DNA from: Chlorokybus atmophyticus | Taxonomy: Eukaryota > Streptophyta > Chlorokybophyceae > Chlorokybales > Chlorokybaceae | Assembly: GCA_009103225.1 (NCBI GenBank) | Contig: RHPI01003369.1 | Span: forward strand, 181,893-245,892 | Length of the DNA stretch: 64,000 bases | Direction of reading: 5' to 3' | Part shown: positions 1-11,900 of the stretch, piece by piece | Position numbering within the stretch: position 1 is the first letter of the stretch | How the letters are laid out: each line of letters begins with the position of its first letter | Translations under genes and position numbers: made by a program | Notes under the pieces: generated by a model | What the model saw: only the letters and a program-made list of their open reading frames with translations | What the model was told of the DNA's origin: nothing | Database searches by the model: none

Positions 1-991
1 CGCCTGTTCGACGCGCCGCGGGAGCGCGTGTGGGAGGCGTTCACCACGCCGACCATCGTCAGCAAGTGGCTGCTCGGGCCGCCAGGATGGTGCGTGTGTG
101 TGCATGTAAAATGTACACAGAGAGAGTGAGAGTAGTGTTACCTACTCCAAGTGAGTGATATGTGTGCATTAGGAAGGGAGAGAGCATTCTGAGTTGGTTA
201 AGGTGTTTATGTATGACTCACAAGCAGCCTCTCTCAATCCAGCAGACGAATACTGCACACATTGCTTCCCGAAGCAGTTGCACGCTACTCCTGCTATGCC
301 TGCAATTTGCTTATCTATCTGAGTCACTGTGTAATCATCTATCCACCCTGCAATCTACACATGTGCGTTGCGCAAATGGCTGTCGTCCTGGTAACGCAAA
401 GGTTCACAATCCACTTCAGCTGTGCTTGCACATGTCTTACACACATGCAGGTCCATGCCAGTGTGTGAGATGGACGTGAAACCAGGCGGCCAGTACCGTT
501 ACATGTGGCACAACGATGAGGGCAAGGCAAAGGACTTCGGCATGTCGGGCATGTTTCGGGAGGTATGTGTGTTGTTGATTTGTGCATGCTCATAATGATA
601 TATGCCAACACACTGGTTGAGGCTTTGGGCTTTTCAACAATACCAATGCAAAGGACTCAAACGCACTCAAGCACACGCAAGCACAACTCCAGCATATGCA
701 AGCACAAGAGCACATATCAATCTATTTGCCAACATGTAGGTTGTTCGCCCGGAGCGCATCGTGCAATTCGAGAGCCAGACAATGGAGGACACCCCACACG
801 ATGAGACCCCACAAGACTGTTTCACCACATCTGAGTTTGCGTCCCAAGGCGACGGCAATGACAAGACTCTCTTCACGATCCGGATCGTGTGTCGTTCCCG
901 GGAGGCGCGTGACGGCATGCGCGCCACGAGGATGGAATGGGGGATGAATCAAAGCTACAACCGCCTGGCCGAGCTGCTGGCTGCAGCTTAA
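1..991 (+). CDS. AHSA1/SRPBCC-domain protein, 5'-truncated
   Basis: The 3' part of a gene for an activator-of-Hsp90-ATPase-homolog-1-like (SRPBCC/START-fold) protein. Three exons read through with matching phase: 1-89, 451-562 and 740-991, giving 150 residues before a TAA. Visible family features are an N-terminal helix with APRERVWEAFT and KWLLGPPGW, a central strand with VCEMDVKPGGQYRY, and a C-terminal helix REARDGMR...EWGMNQSYNRLAELL, which is the usual AHSA1 ending. The family binds hydrophobic ligands in a cavity or acts as a co-chaperone-like module, and no substrate can be inferred. Only the first few residues of the domain lie off the window's left edge, so a targeting peptide cannot be excluded. 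Introns are GT-AG with TGCAG or TGTAG acceptors. Family assignment is confident; function is open. Confidence 0.88.
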
Positions 992-1049
992 GGGATGTTG
1001 TTACACATTATGAGGTAACTACACACCATTTTTGTAAGACTGTGGGGTA

Positions 1050-3860
1050 GGTTGTATGTGTATCATAGGCATGTCCTTGCATGCCCAATTTTGTATAGCA
1101 AGCAGAGCCTGCCACCTAGACTTAGGTTTCAGGGTACCTCCTGTATGTGAACATGTGATTGTACATACTTACCGATACGAGTCACTCTCGCGCTTTTGTA
1201 TGACTGTAGATTGTGTGGTGCATATATGTCTGTGGAACCTATCTTTGTGTACTTGAGCACTCCATACACTTGGAGCGTAGTCATGGCATGGAAATGCAAG
1301 CACACTTTCTCCCAGCAGTACCACCAACAGAGAGACTAACAGACCCGTGAACAAACTTCTCACTCTGCGCCAGGAGGTGTGCAGCTTGCAATAAGCCCAA
1401 CACCCCCCCACCCAACAGGCTGACAGTGCCCTCGCATACACGCTCAGCCTGCAAGTGGAGGACTTTACGCCCAGATGTTCACGCATGCAAGCAGCCAGCT
1501 AGCATGTGCGTTCATTAAGGACTTAAGATGTGCATGCATTGATAAGTTGAATTCATATAAGCCGTCCACTGCTACTACAACACCTGCTTTCTACGACGTC
1601 AGGTAGTCAACGCCCTCTGTCCAGCTTGTTCGGTCCATCTTATACAAAAGCTGTCTTGTCACCTGCTGACGGTGCACCAAAGGGGCACATTTAAACAGAG
1701 TTCATTGGGGTAGCCTGAATGCTGTCCCGTCCATTATGACTTGGTCCAACTGCCAAGTGATGGGCTGCTTTCTGCAAGTTTAACAAACACATCAACACCT
1801 TACCACCGGGCACGCGGCTCATATGCTATTGCCTGCATGCCTGCATGCAATCGACGCCTGTATGCTTGCAGGCAAGTGGCATGTGTTTCATGCAACAGCC
1901 TTGCAATCTCACACAACAGGTGGGGCGACACGACAACATAGGGAGCATCTTCTGTTGCTAGTGAGTGCATGCTTCTGTGTGTGCAGAACTGCTTATGCGC
2001 AAGCATGTGGATGTTGTGTTGTAGTGTATTATAAGCTACATGCAACATGTCATCGCCTTGCAAGCAAAATGATACCTGTGGCTGCAGCAAGAGGGGAGGC
2101 ACAGGGCAGCTGAGGCAGCCTCGACCACTGCTGTAAGGAGGAGAGTAGCCAACCCAGCAGTTGAAAATGTTGCCAATCAGCAGCATTACTCAATGAGGTA
2201 ATATCAACTGCAGCACAGTTTCAAAAAGAGTGCACATCATCATAGGTAACACAGCGATTGTGACTCCTACAGCAAGTCAAGTGCGAAGAACATGTTGTAA
2301 ACGGCTGTACACAGAGTCACGCTGTCGCACTTCAAGCGTGGCGCTTGCGCGTATGCCTAATTTGCCATTACAACTACTGTGCAATACGCTTTACGCAAAC
2401 AATATACTACAGAACTGGGGGATCATGCACGAGTCTGCTATTTCCAACACTTGAACTCTGGGCCCAGGGCGTCGTTGCGGCTCTTGCCTCCCTCCACTTT
2501 CTTCAACTGCAAAGCATCAAGTAATCTAAGCATGAACCATCTCAATGATGATGAATGTGTATGGTGTTTTGCGTCTACACACCTCGGGTACTTCTCCATA
2601 ACATGGAAGGGGTAGAAAGATAGCCACATGCGCGTACTCATCATCACCAATCTCCACCTTCACCATGTAATTTGTTCCTTGAACAAGCTGCAAAACGCCA
2701 CGTGTTTTCTTTCGCCTTTTATCTAACCTGTGGTGAGCACAATACATACGCCTGCAAAGACATGGTCGGCACTATGCCAAGCACATCCAATAGTGCAAAA
2801 CACCAAGACAATGTCACAATGAAAAGGTGCTTCATGGATACACCGCAGGTGTTATTGGCAAGCAAAGTACCGCAGACTTGGGCCTCACCTAGTTGTGAAC
2901 GTGTGTCTAACTGCCTTGCACGCGTGCTTTCATTTGATGCGGCTGCGATTGTTTACCACCCGACGCATTGACTGTGATGTGAATTGACAGCCTAGGTACA
3001 ACTCTCAGAAATCTTTAGCAGAAGCAGCATTGTTATACTTGTTCCCTGTAGCTCAACGGATGCCATTTCTAACAAGTTGTCCACAGAACCGTTCAAAGCA
3101 TTCTCAGCTTCCCCTTTCACCGGCAATTGTGGCAAGAGAGCAAGAATGAGCAAATGCATGAGCAATGCACCAGCCTTTCTGCTTACAAGCTGACTGGACA
3201 CTTGACTGGCAGCTGGAACGCTATGGATATGAGGCATAAATGTTGACATGACCAAAATGACTTGCAGAGCAGAAGCACTCCCAACCCCACAAACAATGCG
3301 TACCGACAAAAAATTGGGTTTTATGTAGCCAGCTAGTTCAGTATGAATACAGACCCATTGGGTGCAACCCCAAGCTGGCAACTTGTCAATACAATGGAGA
3401 GACCTTAGTACCAGGCAATGCTACTCACTTGTCAGACGCAAACCTTGTTATGGCAGCTGAAGCCAGGCCACACTAACCTGCTCAACAAGCTTCTGGAAGT
3501 CCGCGGTGACAGGCTCCTCGTTGGTGAAGCCGCCCACCCAATCTAGAGGCTTCTCTTCGGTGCAGCCGCGCATGAGAGGCATGGCGGCAGCGGCGCCGAG
3601 GAGGAGGACGACACAGAGCACGACGGAAGCGCTGAAGAGCAGCACTCTGCTCTTCATTGGCCCAACCTCACCGCCGCCGCCGCCGCTTCCACGCATGTCC
3701 ATGTTAACCGATCGACAGCCAGCAAGAGGTTTGCCAATTGGGTGTGTGCGTCGCAAGACAGGGCTCCGCTTGCTCAGCCTGGGTACCGGTATTGTGGCTG
3801 TCTCAGCCCACCCGGAGGGCTGATCGTTGCTATTGCCCACTCCACCATTGAGTCATTGGC
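1050..3860. repeat. Segmental duplication, left copy
   Basis: This block is a diverged copy of 9220-11900. Matching anchors occur in the same order, for example TTGCATGCCCAATT followed by TATAGCAAGCAGAGCCTGCC (1078 and 9232), CTTGAGCACTCCATACAC (1251 and 9437), and the CCAAGTGATGG block (1752 and 9889). All four cystatin exons are also present in both. It holds the damaged cystatin copy. Outside those exons (1050-2430) no gene is recognised. Confidence 0.85.
2438..3702 (-). pseudogene. Cystatin-like gene, damaged left copy
   Basis: Four blocks match the exons of the intact copy at 10567-11829: 3478-3702 (signal peptide and N-terminus), 3039-3120, 2583-2687 and 2438-2506. Three lesions are visible. 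The acceptor AG before block 2 reads CG. Block 2 is 82 nt instead of 72 because of a 10-nt insertion, which shifts the frame. The papain-binding loop, VVAG in the intact copy, reads LVQG. The N-terminal segment also carries an extra repeat of its GG...EKP motif. The last exon reads past the intact copy's stop to LGPEFKCWK. Blocks 1, 3 and 4 stay in phase with each other (phase 0), so an exon-2-skipping transcript would still encode a shortened secreted protein. I call it a pseudogene, but expression of a skipped form is possible. Confidence 0.75.
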
Positions 3861-5329
3861 AACTTGCCATTGAATGGCTTGTTAAGGACCAGGCGTGCTC
3901 AGCGTGCTGTGCCAACCATTAGCTGCCGCTAGCTCAGCTCACACGTTAAGCTTAAACTTACTGCTGCTGGGTGCTCCGCCAATGGCTTGCCACCATAAGG
4001 GCTTCGACTATGTGTGAAATGGGTTACCATGCCCTTGCAGGTTGGGACGTAAGGGGAGGGAGGGGCTGATCCAGCTCGGTTCCTGCGCAGCAACCAACCC
4101 AACTCGCGAGGTGTTGGCTGAAAAGTACACTCGGAGCAACTAGTTCTGCATGTCTGTGCACCTACAGAGCTACCTAATGATCAGACACTCCTGCATGGCT
4201 ACCATTTGCCAAGTGTGTATGTAAATACATGCGCTGCTTGCTCTATGTGACTTGTTGCTATTGGCTGATAAAGTAGGAGGCCAGGGAGGGATGTGCGAAT
4301 TTTGCTCTACTTGTAGCGTTTCCACACATACGTACTTGCAAATGGGCTTGGCAAACATATGCACAAGCATACGGACTTACAACACCTTATGGATGGAAGT
4401 CCTACCAGCTACTATTGGTGCAGCACTTCGCATGAGAGTCGCCGCACTACTGAAAGGAGAGGACACCCACCTTGGGACCCTTCTCATGCCAAATACTCAC
4501 ACCAAGAAGGAGAGGATGACCAATTTGCTCCAGCCCTAGACACACACATGCATCTAACGTGGCGTACTCATACACATACACAACATCACACCCCACAAGG
4601 GATGAGAGGGAGAGCCCCCTTAACAGCTCCCAACCATGCACCCCACATACATAAGTTCGTACTCTTAGAGCACCTCACGTGATGATACCTATTGTAAGCT
4701 GACACAAGCTTATATAGTTCACTTGTTGCTCTCCAACTTGATACACAACATCCAAAGCCAACAAGGCCTTGCCACTGTGCGCTAACCTGTACACATAATA
4801 GTTTAACATAAGCATCATCAAACTCCACCTCGGGAGTATTGCTGAGGTGATCTATTACTTCAAGTAAAACTTTTACTTGAATAAACATAGCCCTATAACA
4901 CTTATTCAAGTCTACATGTTCAATACAGGACTTGTCTCATCATAAGACATCAACCTCACTATTGAACACAGGATAACACAGTATGTATTACGAAATGAGG
5001 GGTTTCCAGTAGGTCACATCAGCAAAAGGCGTTAACGATTGAGGATTTTACCTGAATTTATGCTACAATTGTAACACTCCTCCCCCTAAGGATGTGATGT
5101 CCCATAACCATCCAATCACTAAGGAAGCTTGACGTAATTTTCCGTGCTAAGGGCACGTTATCGGCCGCCAGCCTACTCGGCGAATTGCGCAAGTTTTGGC
5201 CGCGGCAAGTTGCCATCTTTTTATCGATGGCCGACCTAAAACAACGGTCATTCCCACGCGATACAGCGACATGTCATGTCGCGGTGACAAGTGAATGTTC
5301 CTCACTCGTGCTTTGTTCCCGAAAGACTT

Positions 5330-5425
5330 AAGTTCTATATAGATATATCCCCCAGTGGAATTCGAACTCAGGACTTTTGGGTTTCTAAGCCGCGATACCA
5401 AATGTTGCGAAGTGAGGGGTTTCCA
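5330..5425 (-). repeat. tRNA-derived fragment (SINE-like)
   Basis: On the minus strand the sequence GAGTTCGAATTCC (5358-5370) fits a pol III B box. A TTTGGTATCGCGG segment lies about 35 nt upstream, where a D-arm would be. No acceptor stem can be formed, so this is not a tRNA gene. It is most simply a tRNA-derived SINE relic lying between two copies of a short direct repeat. Confidence 0.35.
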
Positions 5426-5679
5426 TTGCGTCATCAGCAAAAGGCTCTGATAGTTGAGGATTAATTATAAAGTCACGCTACAATGTACTAGTATGCCATT
5501 GTCAGCTTGCTGCTGCCTGTAGCAGACATAAAGTGCCAAACAACGTTCAACTGACGTAATTTGCCATCAACAGCTCATAGCTGTCTCCAGGTCACCATAG
5601 ATGGCAACATTGTAAAAACACTGTGACGTAAGGCTCACATGACCATTGTAGGCACTGATCAGCTCTGTGCACATATTGT

Positions 5680-5905
5680 TGCCTTGTGTAGTACTGTCCA
5701 TGAACCCCAAGGAGACTTTTGATATAGTATGACGTGCCCGTGTGGTTCAACGTATGAAGCACTACACATCTCGACAAGTCATGTGTCCACATAGACCATA
5801 TAATCCATATGAGTAGCACATTTCCACATTCTTACCATCAAAGTATGTGACAGAATTTTTAATTTTTAATTTTCGCCAGCCCTACAGCTATGGGCGTGAC
5901 ATTCC
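5680..5905. repeat. Dispersed repeat, copy 1
   Basis: Shares an ordered series of blocks with 8320-8800: CCTTGTGTRGTACT, CCGTGTGGTTCAAC, CTCGACAAG, GTCCACATA, TATGAGTAGCACA, TTCCACATTC, then CGCCAGCCCTA and GACATT at the right end. This copy lacks about 290 bp of AT-rich sequence present in copy 2. No terminal motifs allow it to be assigned to a class. Confidence 0.6.
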
Positions 5906-8319
5906 TCCCCACTTGCATTGCAATGACCGCGTTGCATAAAAGATGGGCACCACGTCCCACACAACCTCAGAGAGAGATGATCAAGCCCTGCTGGCTAATT
6001 GCACTCCACGCGTTACAGTAGTGCAAGTCGAGAAGTAATAAAACCAACTCTAATGGTACCAATGCATGCGGTGTTTGTATGTCACATCACGAGGTTGCAA
6101 GCACGTGCACATGCTTTGCAATTGAGCCCAAGCTCCGAGCACATGCTCAACCATGCCACCTGTGGATTTAAGCCCACTTCATAAAGTCCTCTCTTTTTGC
6201 AGCACGGTTACCAAAAGATTGGCTCTCAGGCTATTATAGTCTTCATCATATTAAGCCACGTATGTCGTTTGAGGTTCTCGTGCTTCCTCACTGCTTGTTG
6301 AATTATTTGCTAACAAAGGCTTCAATCTCACGTGAGTGCACACTTGAGACTGCACCTGCCGTACCATGAAACGGACTGGTTGTTGTTTCGTCATACATGT
6401 ACGGTTTCAACAATGCCTGACGGGACACCCACATGTTCCCACATACTACTTGGCTCTTGTATCCTTAAAACACACTCAATATCAGCAACAATGCCAAATC
6501 ATGTGTTTATAGCACAGCCATTCTTACATACCTTGCTTATGATTTGAACATTTTCCATACTCCACGATAAGTGTTGCTCCTCCCCACCTAGGTTCGGAGA
6601 CCTCACCAATGCTTTTGCTAACATAAGCAACTGTTTGCCACGCTCTTTGGAGCAATCGCCAAGTTGGACTTCAAAGTCTCTACCAAATTGTGATTGATTG
6701 CCACTGTTTTGCATGTATGGCAGTTCCAATGCCGCAACGGCATCTGATGCCATAACAACTTTTACCAAGTGACGTACCCATCAATGCCTTACATGCATAC
6801 CCGGTGACGTAAGTTGCCAACAGTCTCATCGACTGGTGTGGTAACATTGCATACGATGGCAACTCATGCTGAACATCAAGCTCGCGCACGCGCATGCGCT
6901 GTCGCGGCTGTCAACATGGGTAAACATCTCATATCTTTGTAAGAAAACATAAAAGGTTTGTAAGAAGATAAGGAGGGTTGTGGTCGGTGAACACACCCGC
7001 CTTCCACCCCTTCCAGACAGCAGCGCTACCTATGTGGCGCATGCACATCCCCAACAACCACTACTTGGTTGTCATGTACGCACATGCGTAGCCTACCATC
7101 TCTTAAACATGGATGCGTGCCTCGAAGGAAGAGCCACTTGGCTTCATGCAACCCTTGTCAAGCAAGGCCGTAATCAATCTCCATATCCGCATTAATAGCT
7201 TGAGTTATCCCATACATAGGCTTCATGGAGGTTCTTGAACACACCAACGTGCTCATGTGATGCACTAGAGACTTCATGCACATTGGCGTACATCGCCAGA
7301 TTTCACCAAATGGCGTGTTCTTGAAGTCAGCATTGATAGTCAATTGTTGGTTGCCATATGCTTGACAAATTGATGCGCAGGAAGCAGCAGCAGTGGTAGC
7401 CAACGCCACCCATACTTGGAGAGTCTTAACCTTCCTTGTCATGCCGCTCCTTTTACCTGTGTATACTCAACACAGTAGTAAGATACTTGGCATTGCATCA
7501 ACACATGTAAGCACACCATCGTGCCCATGTGCATGTAAGGGTACACGACCCCGCCCTTTGCATATGCTGCAAAGCTAGGTGCATATTGAAGTCATTCTCC
7601 AACCCAGCAACATTGCATAATTGGGCTAGATGTGACATCAAGTCATTATAAGCTCATTGCTTGTGTATAGTAACAACATCCATGGAGCAATTATTACATG
7701 GCAGTCTCCATTGCATGCCGTACTACGTATAGTATGGCATGACTTCTTGCATTGTTCATGCCCCTGACACACAAGAGCATGCGTAAGCTATAGCGCTAGC
7801 CTCATGGCTACACCTGAGGCCGTGTTGTTGCATTGCACCCACGGACGCATTAACATGTTCTTCACATGAGACCTAATCGAAACTCTTCACAAATGCAAAC
7901 ATGCAATGTCCGCCTCGTGTTCAAAAGTTGTTACAACAACAACCTTGCTGCAACTTTCAAGTGCAATGGTTAGTTGCTCACATAAAGTGGCTACCATAAT
8001 GGTCAATCACGGGAGGTTCATGGCAATATCATTGCCCAAGGATACCTCCTCACATGCTGCACGGTGCTACTCATCCATCCTCACAATGGGTCAGACCAAC
8101 ACGATATGGTGCAGCTGTAATGAAAGCACTCGTGCGCGCACGCATGCGCACATACATGCAGTTAGTGCAACAACGCACCGATTGTTAAACCCTCCCTGCG
8201 TGGCAGCTCCTTATTGACTGCTGGTCGGCTTGACTTGCGTCATAAGTCACGAATGTTATTGTATAAATCATTAGGAGTCTTTAGACCTTGTTTCGCCCCA
8301 TGGCAAAATGTAATGTATC

Positions 8320-8800
8320 AATGCCTTGTGTGGTACTATTCAAGAACCTCAAGAGGACTGGGACGTGTCCGTGTGGTTCAACCTATCACGCAGTATACAG
8401 CTCGACAAGCGATAAGTCCACATAAACCACATAGTCTTTATGAGTAGCACACTTCCACATTCCTACCATTAAAGTAAGTGACAGAGAGACCCACTTAAAA
8501 CAATGCGGTCTGAGAAATACACTTTAGCAATATCGAGTGACAACCCGAAATCCCAAGTCAAATGACGTAATCCATTACTCATATGGTAATGTCAATTCAT
8601 ATGGTAATGTCAATTCATAATTAGTAACAATTAGACACTTATAATTAACCACTTACGATATGAAAACAAAATCAAAGCAAAATTATAAAAATAAAGAAGT
8701 TAATTGAAAATTGCAAATTTTATAACAAAATGATGGTTAACAATACAAATGTTGCCATAAATGCACAAGTAGTGACTTTCGCCAGCCCTATGGGCATGAC
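8320..8800. repeat. Dispersed repeat, copy 2 with AT-rich insert
   Basis: Second copy of the sequence at 5680-5905. Between GTGACAGAG (about 8478) and CTTTCGCCAGCCCTA (about 8777) lies an AT-rich stretch absent from copy 1, including a duplicated TTCATATGGTAATGTCAA. Either copy 2 gained an insertion or copy 1 suffered a deletion. Confidence 0.55.
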
Positions 8801-9219
8801 ATTACTGCTCTAGCACAGCTGCCAGGCCAACGAGGCGCTTGGGTTAAGGGACAACCTGCAGCTGAGTGTTGATTGGGGATTGATTAGATAGTCTGGCATG
8901 ACTGCCATTGCTCAATAAATGATCAAAAACTTGTGCATGCCTGACATGCAAGGCTCCCCATTGTTCTTGCATAGCTGCTCGCTTATTCAATGACACGCTT
9001 GGGTATATGTGCTCCTTGCAGTTGCGTGGTGATTGGGTAGGGGGTGTGACACCGTTGTGCCTTCACACACAGCGTGCCGGTGCCTTGTGATGCAACCGTG
9101 CACACCACAAGGCAATGCACACTTGCTACACATGCTACAGCAGTGCACTATGCTGCCAAGCACAATGCACAAGGGCTGAACCGGTTCGACGAGGCTCTGG
9201 TTAGCTGGTCGCGGTTGTT

Positions 9220-11900
9220 TCCAAGCTGTCCTTGCATGCCCAATTACGTATAGCAAGCAGAGCCTGCCACCAGACCGTCAGGCTGCCACTAGACGTTGGT
9301 TTCAAGGCAACTCCTGTATGTCCTGTATGTATGTAATGTGTTTGTAAATACTTCCTTCCTGATACGTGTTACTCGTGCGCTTGTGTACGATGGCAGAACG
9401 TGTGGTGCATATGTCCGTAGAACCTGTCTTGATGGACTTGAGCACTCCATACACCCTGAGCATAGCTGCTACCTTGCTTGCCCTGCTCTGCCCTGCTCAC
9501 CCGCCCCCGCCCTCGACCTTTGTACGCACTTAGACACGGCATAAGGCTAGGTGCTGCCCTTGCCCCTGTCTTAATTCCTTTGCTAGCTTGCGTGCTTGTG
9601 ATGTTTGCTGTTGCTTAGTGTGTGAGTGCACTTTGCATCAGAACCACTTGGATAGCACATACCTGTAGGTGAGGGTAGATTGTTTTATCGCCAGCGGCAA
9701 CGGTCAGCGTGCTGCTATTGTCACGTATGTTTGGGGCTCACTAGCGACAAGACAATACAAGTGTGTGTAGTCTGAGGAACATTGCACGCGACGCATAGTC
9801 AGCTGCTGATGGTGCGCTAAAGACAAAAACTACTACGAGCCTGTTGAGTAGGCCCTAAATGAGCAACTCCCTTCAAAGTGGTCTGGTGCCAAGTGATGGA
9901 TGGTTGTCTGCACTTCAATCAAGCAGCAACACCTGGAAGGCGCACACGGCTCGTAGGCTAATGCAAACATGCATGCATGTAGTCTACGCTTGCAGGCATG
10001 TATCACGTGCCTGCGACAGCTCTGAAACTGCACGCACAAGGTGGGGCGAATGCACCACTGTGAGCATGCAATGTTTGTGTTATCAACACAAAGGTATGCT
10101 ACTGTGCGTGCAAGTGGACGGGTTACATGCCAGTGGATGGTGTGTGGCAGTGTTGTAGCATATCACACTGCATATGCTATATGCGCATGTCATGACACTG
10201 CGAAGCCATGCCCCTGCAGCGGCAGCAGGAGGTATGAGGAAGCACAGTCTGTTCGTCAGCCAACCCAGAACATAATGGTGGCAATCAGCATGATGGTCAA
10301 TCCCGATATCAGTCGCAACACAGTCTTCAACAAAGTGTGGGGCATGCATAGCAAAGCAATTGAAAATTTCAAGCATGCACAACGAAAACAAGTCTTGAGA
10401 AGCTGTATACAGAGAAGGCATTGTTACAACGCAAGCATGCTGCGTGTGTTCAACTTGTATTTAACTTGCCATAGCGACTACTGTACAATGATATAAGCTG
10501 TCGAACGCGCACTGAGTACTCAATAACTGGCTTGCTCGATGACTGTCGTCCCAACACTTAAGTGCACTAAGCCAGAGCATCATTGCGGCCCTTGCCTCCT
10601 TCAACTTTTGTCAACTGCAGAGCAACAAGAACCAAGCATGTCCGATGATGATGACAGTGTCATGATCATGATGGTGCTGATGGTAAATGGTGTTTTGCGT
10701 ACACACCTTGGGTGCTTCGCCTGTGTGGGGGAGGGGCTCAAAGATGGTCACATGCGCAAACTTGTCGTCGCCAGTCTCCACCTTCACCATGTAGTTTGTG
10801 CCGGCCACAACCTGCCATGCCAGTGGGTCGTTAAACCTGTTTCCTCAGTACGCATGGCATTTGCATTGACGGCTTCGCCAGGAGCACTACTGCACAACCA
10901 ACAGCAGTACCAAGTGTGATACTCAACCCAAAATCAGAAGCATCGCAAGATGCAGAGGGGTGCCATTGATGTGATGCATCCGCAGCACATGCAATGCAGA
11001 TACGGGCCCAAAGCGCAATTGTGAAATGCAAGAATAATATTGCTAAGATTGATTCATGTTGGCCCAAACGACAAAAACACAAATATGGACGGATGTATGA
11101 TTCAATAGCGCAGCGTTGCACTCAGAGTTCATCAGTATAAGAATTACAGTACCTGCTTCTTGTAGCTCACTGGGTGCCACTTATCCACCGGCCCGTTCAG
11201 TGCATTCTCAGCTTCTCCTCTCACCTGCACATGTAGCATGTGAGTGAACAAAGTGTTATGAAGCAAGCACTGTTCACTTCAAACTTAAGATGTTGAGGTA
11301 GTAATGATGTGGACGTATGAGGCAATGCTTTGCAAGCATGCTTCTGATCGAACACTGCTGCTGTAAGCTCTGTTGAGCGAATGAGGCATGTTGTGAGGTA
11401 AACTGAAGCAGCGAACCGACAGCAGCGCTGACGTGACTAATGACTTGACAAATAGCTTGACTCTCACTCGCACAATACGCGACGACGTAAGTTAGGGTTT
11501 TGTGGACAGCTGCTCAGCAACACATCGTGCAGCCCAAGCTGGCAACATGGCTTGACAATTGGAAAACCCTGAGAACTTGATTTGGCAACATGGATAAACG
11601 GACAGCACTATCAGCGGTGAACCCTAATGAAAACAACAACAGGCCAGGTCACGCATACCTGTTCGACAAGCTTATGGACGTCCTCAGTAACCGGCTTCTC
11701 GTCGTTGTAGCCACCCATGAGAGGCATGGCTGCAGCGGCGCCGACGAGGAGAACGACACAGAGCACGACAAGAGCACTGAAGGGCAGCGCTCTGCTCCCG
11801 ACCTGACCGCCGCCGCCTGCTCCACGCATGTCCACGTCAACCAAGCAATATGAGCACGATTTTTGGCGATGTGTACGTGCGGCGATCCGAAATTTGCCCA
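9220..11900. repeat. Segmental duplication, right copy
   Basis: Right copy of the block at 1050-3860. It carries the intact cystatin gene at its right end. The stretch 9220-10560, downstream of the gene, shows no other supported coding sequence. Confidence 0.85.
10567..11829 (-). CDS. Secreted cystatin (cysteine protease inhibitor)
   Basis: Four exons with perfect phase-0 junctions: 11659-11829, 11153-11224, 10707-10811 and 10567-10614, giving 131 residues. Residues about 1-33 form a signal peptide (basic/glycine start, then LPFSALVVLCVVLLVGAAAA). The mature part has the three edges of the cystatin wedge that plug a papain-like active site. These are the N-terminal GG (MPLMGGYNDEKP), the QVVAG loop (Q ends exon 2, VVAG starts exon 3), and a second hairpin with EPLPHTGEAPK. 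The rest follows stefin-type spacing, with KVETGDDKFAHVTIF and a short C-terminus LTKVEGGKGRNDALA. It should inhibit C1 peptidases in the secretory pathway, vacuole or outside the cell. The ATG at 11829 is the only one just before the signal peptide. A damaged paralogue lies 8 kb to the left. Confidence 0.9.

Larger units (their letters stand above)
4000..9200. repeat. Repeat-rich spacer between cystatin copies
   Basis: No intact gene is supported here. It contains two copies of a dispersed sequence (5680-5900 and 8320-8800). It also contains a pair of short direct repeats starting GARTGAGGGGTTTCCA (4995 and 5405) and a tRNA-like box on the minus strand near 5358-5369. Minus-strand frames at 6499-6768 and 7158-7442 are open but match no family I recognise. 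They may be remnants of a decayed element. Confidence 0.55.
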
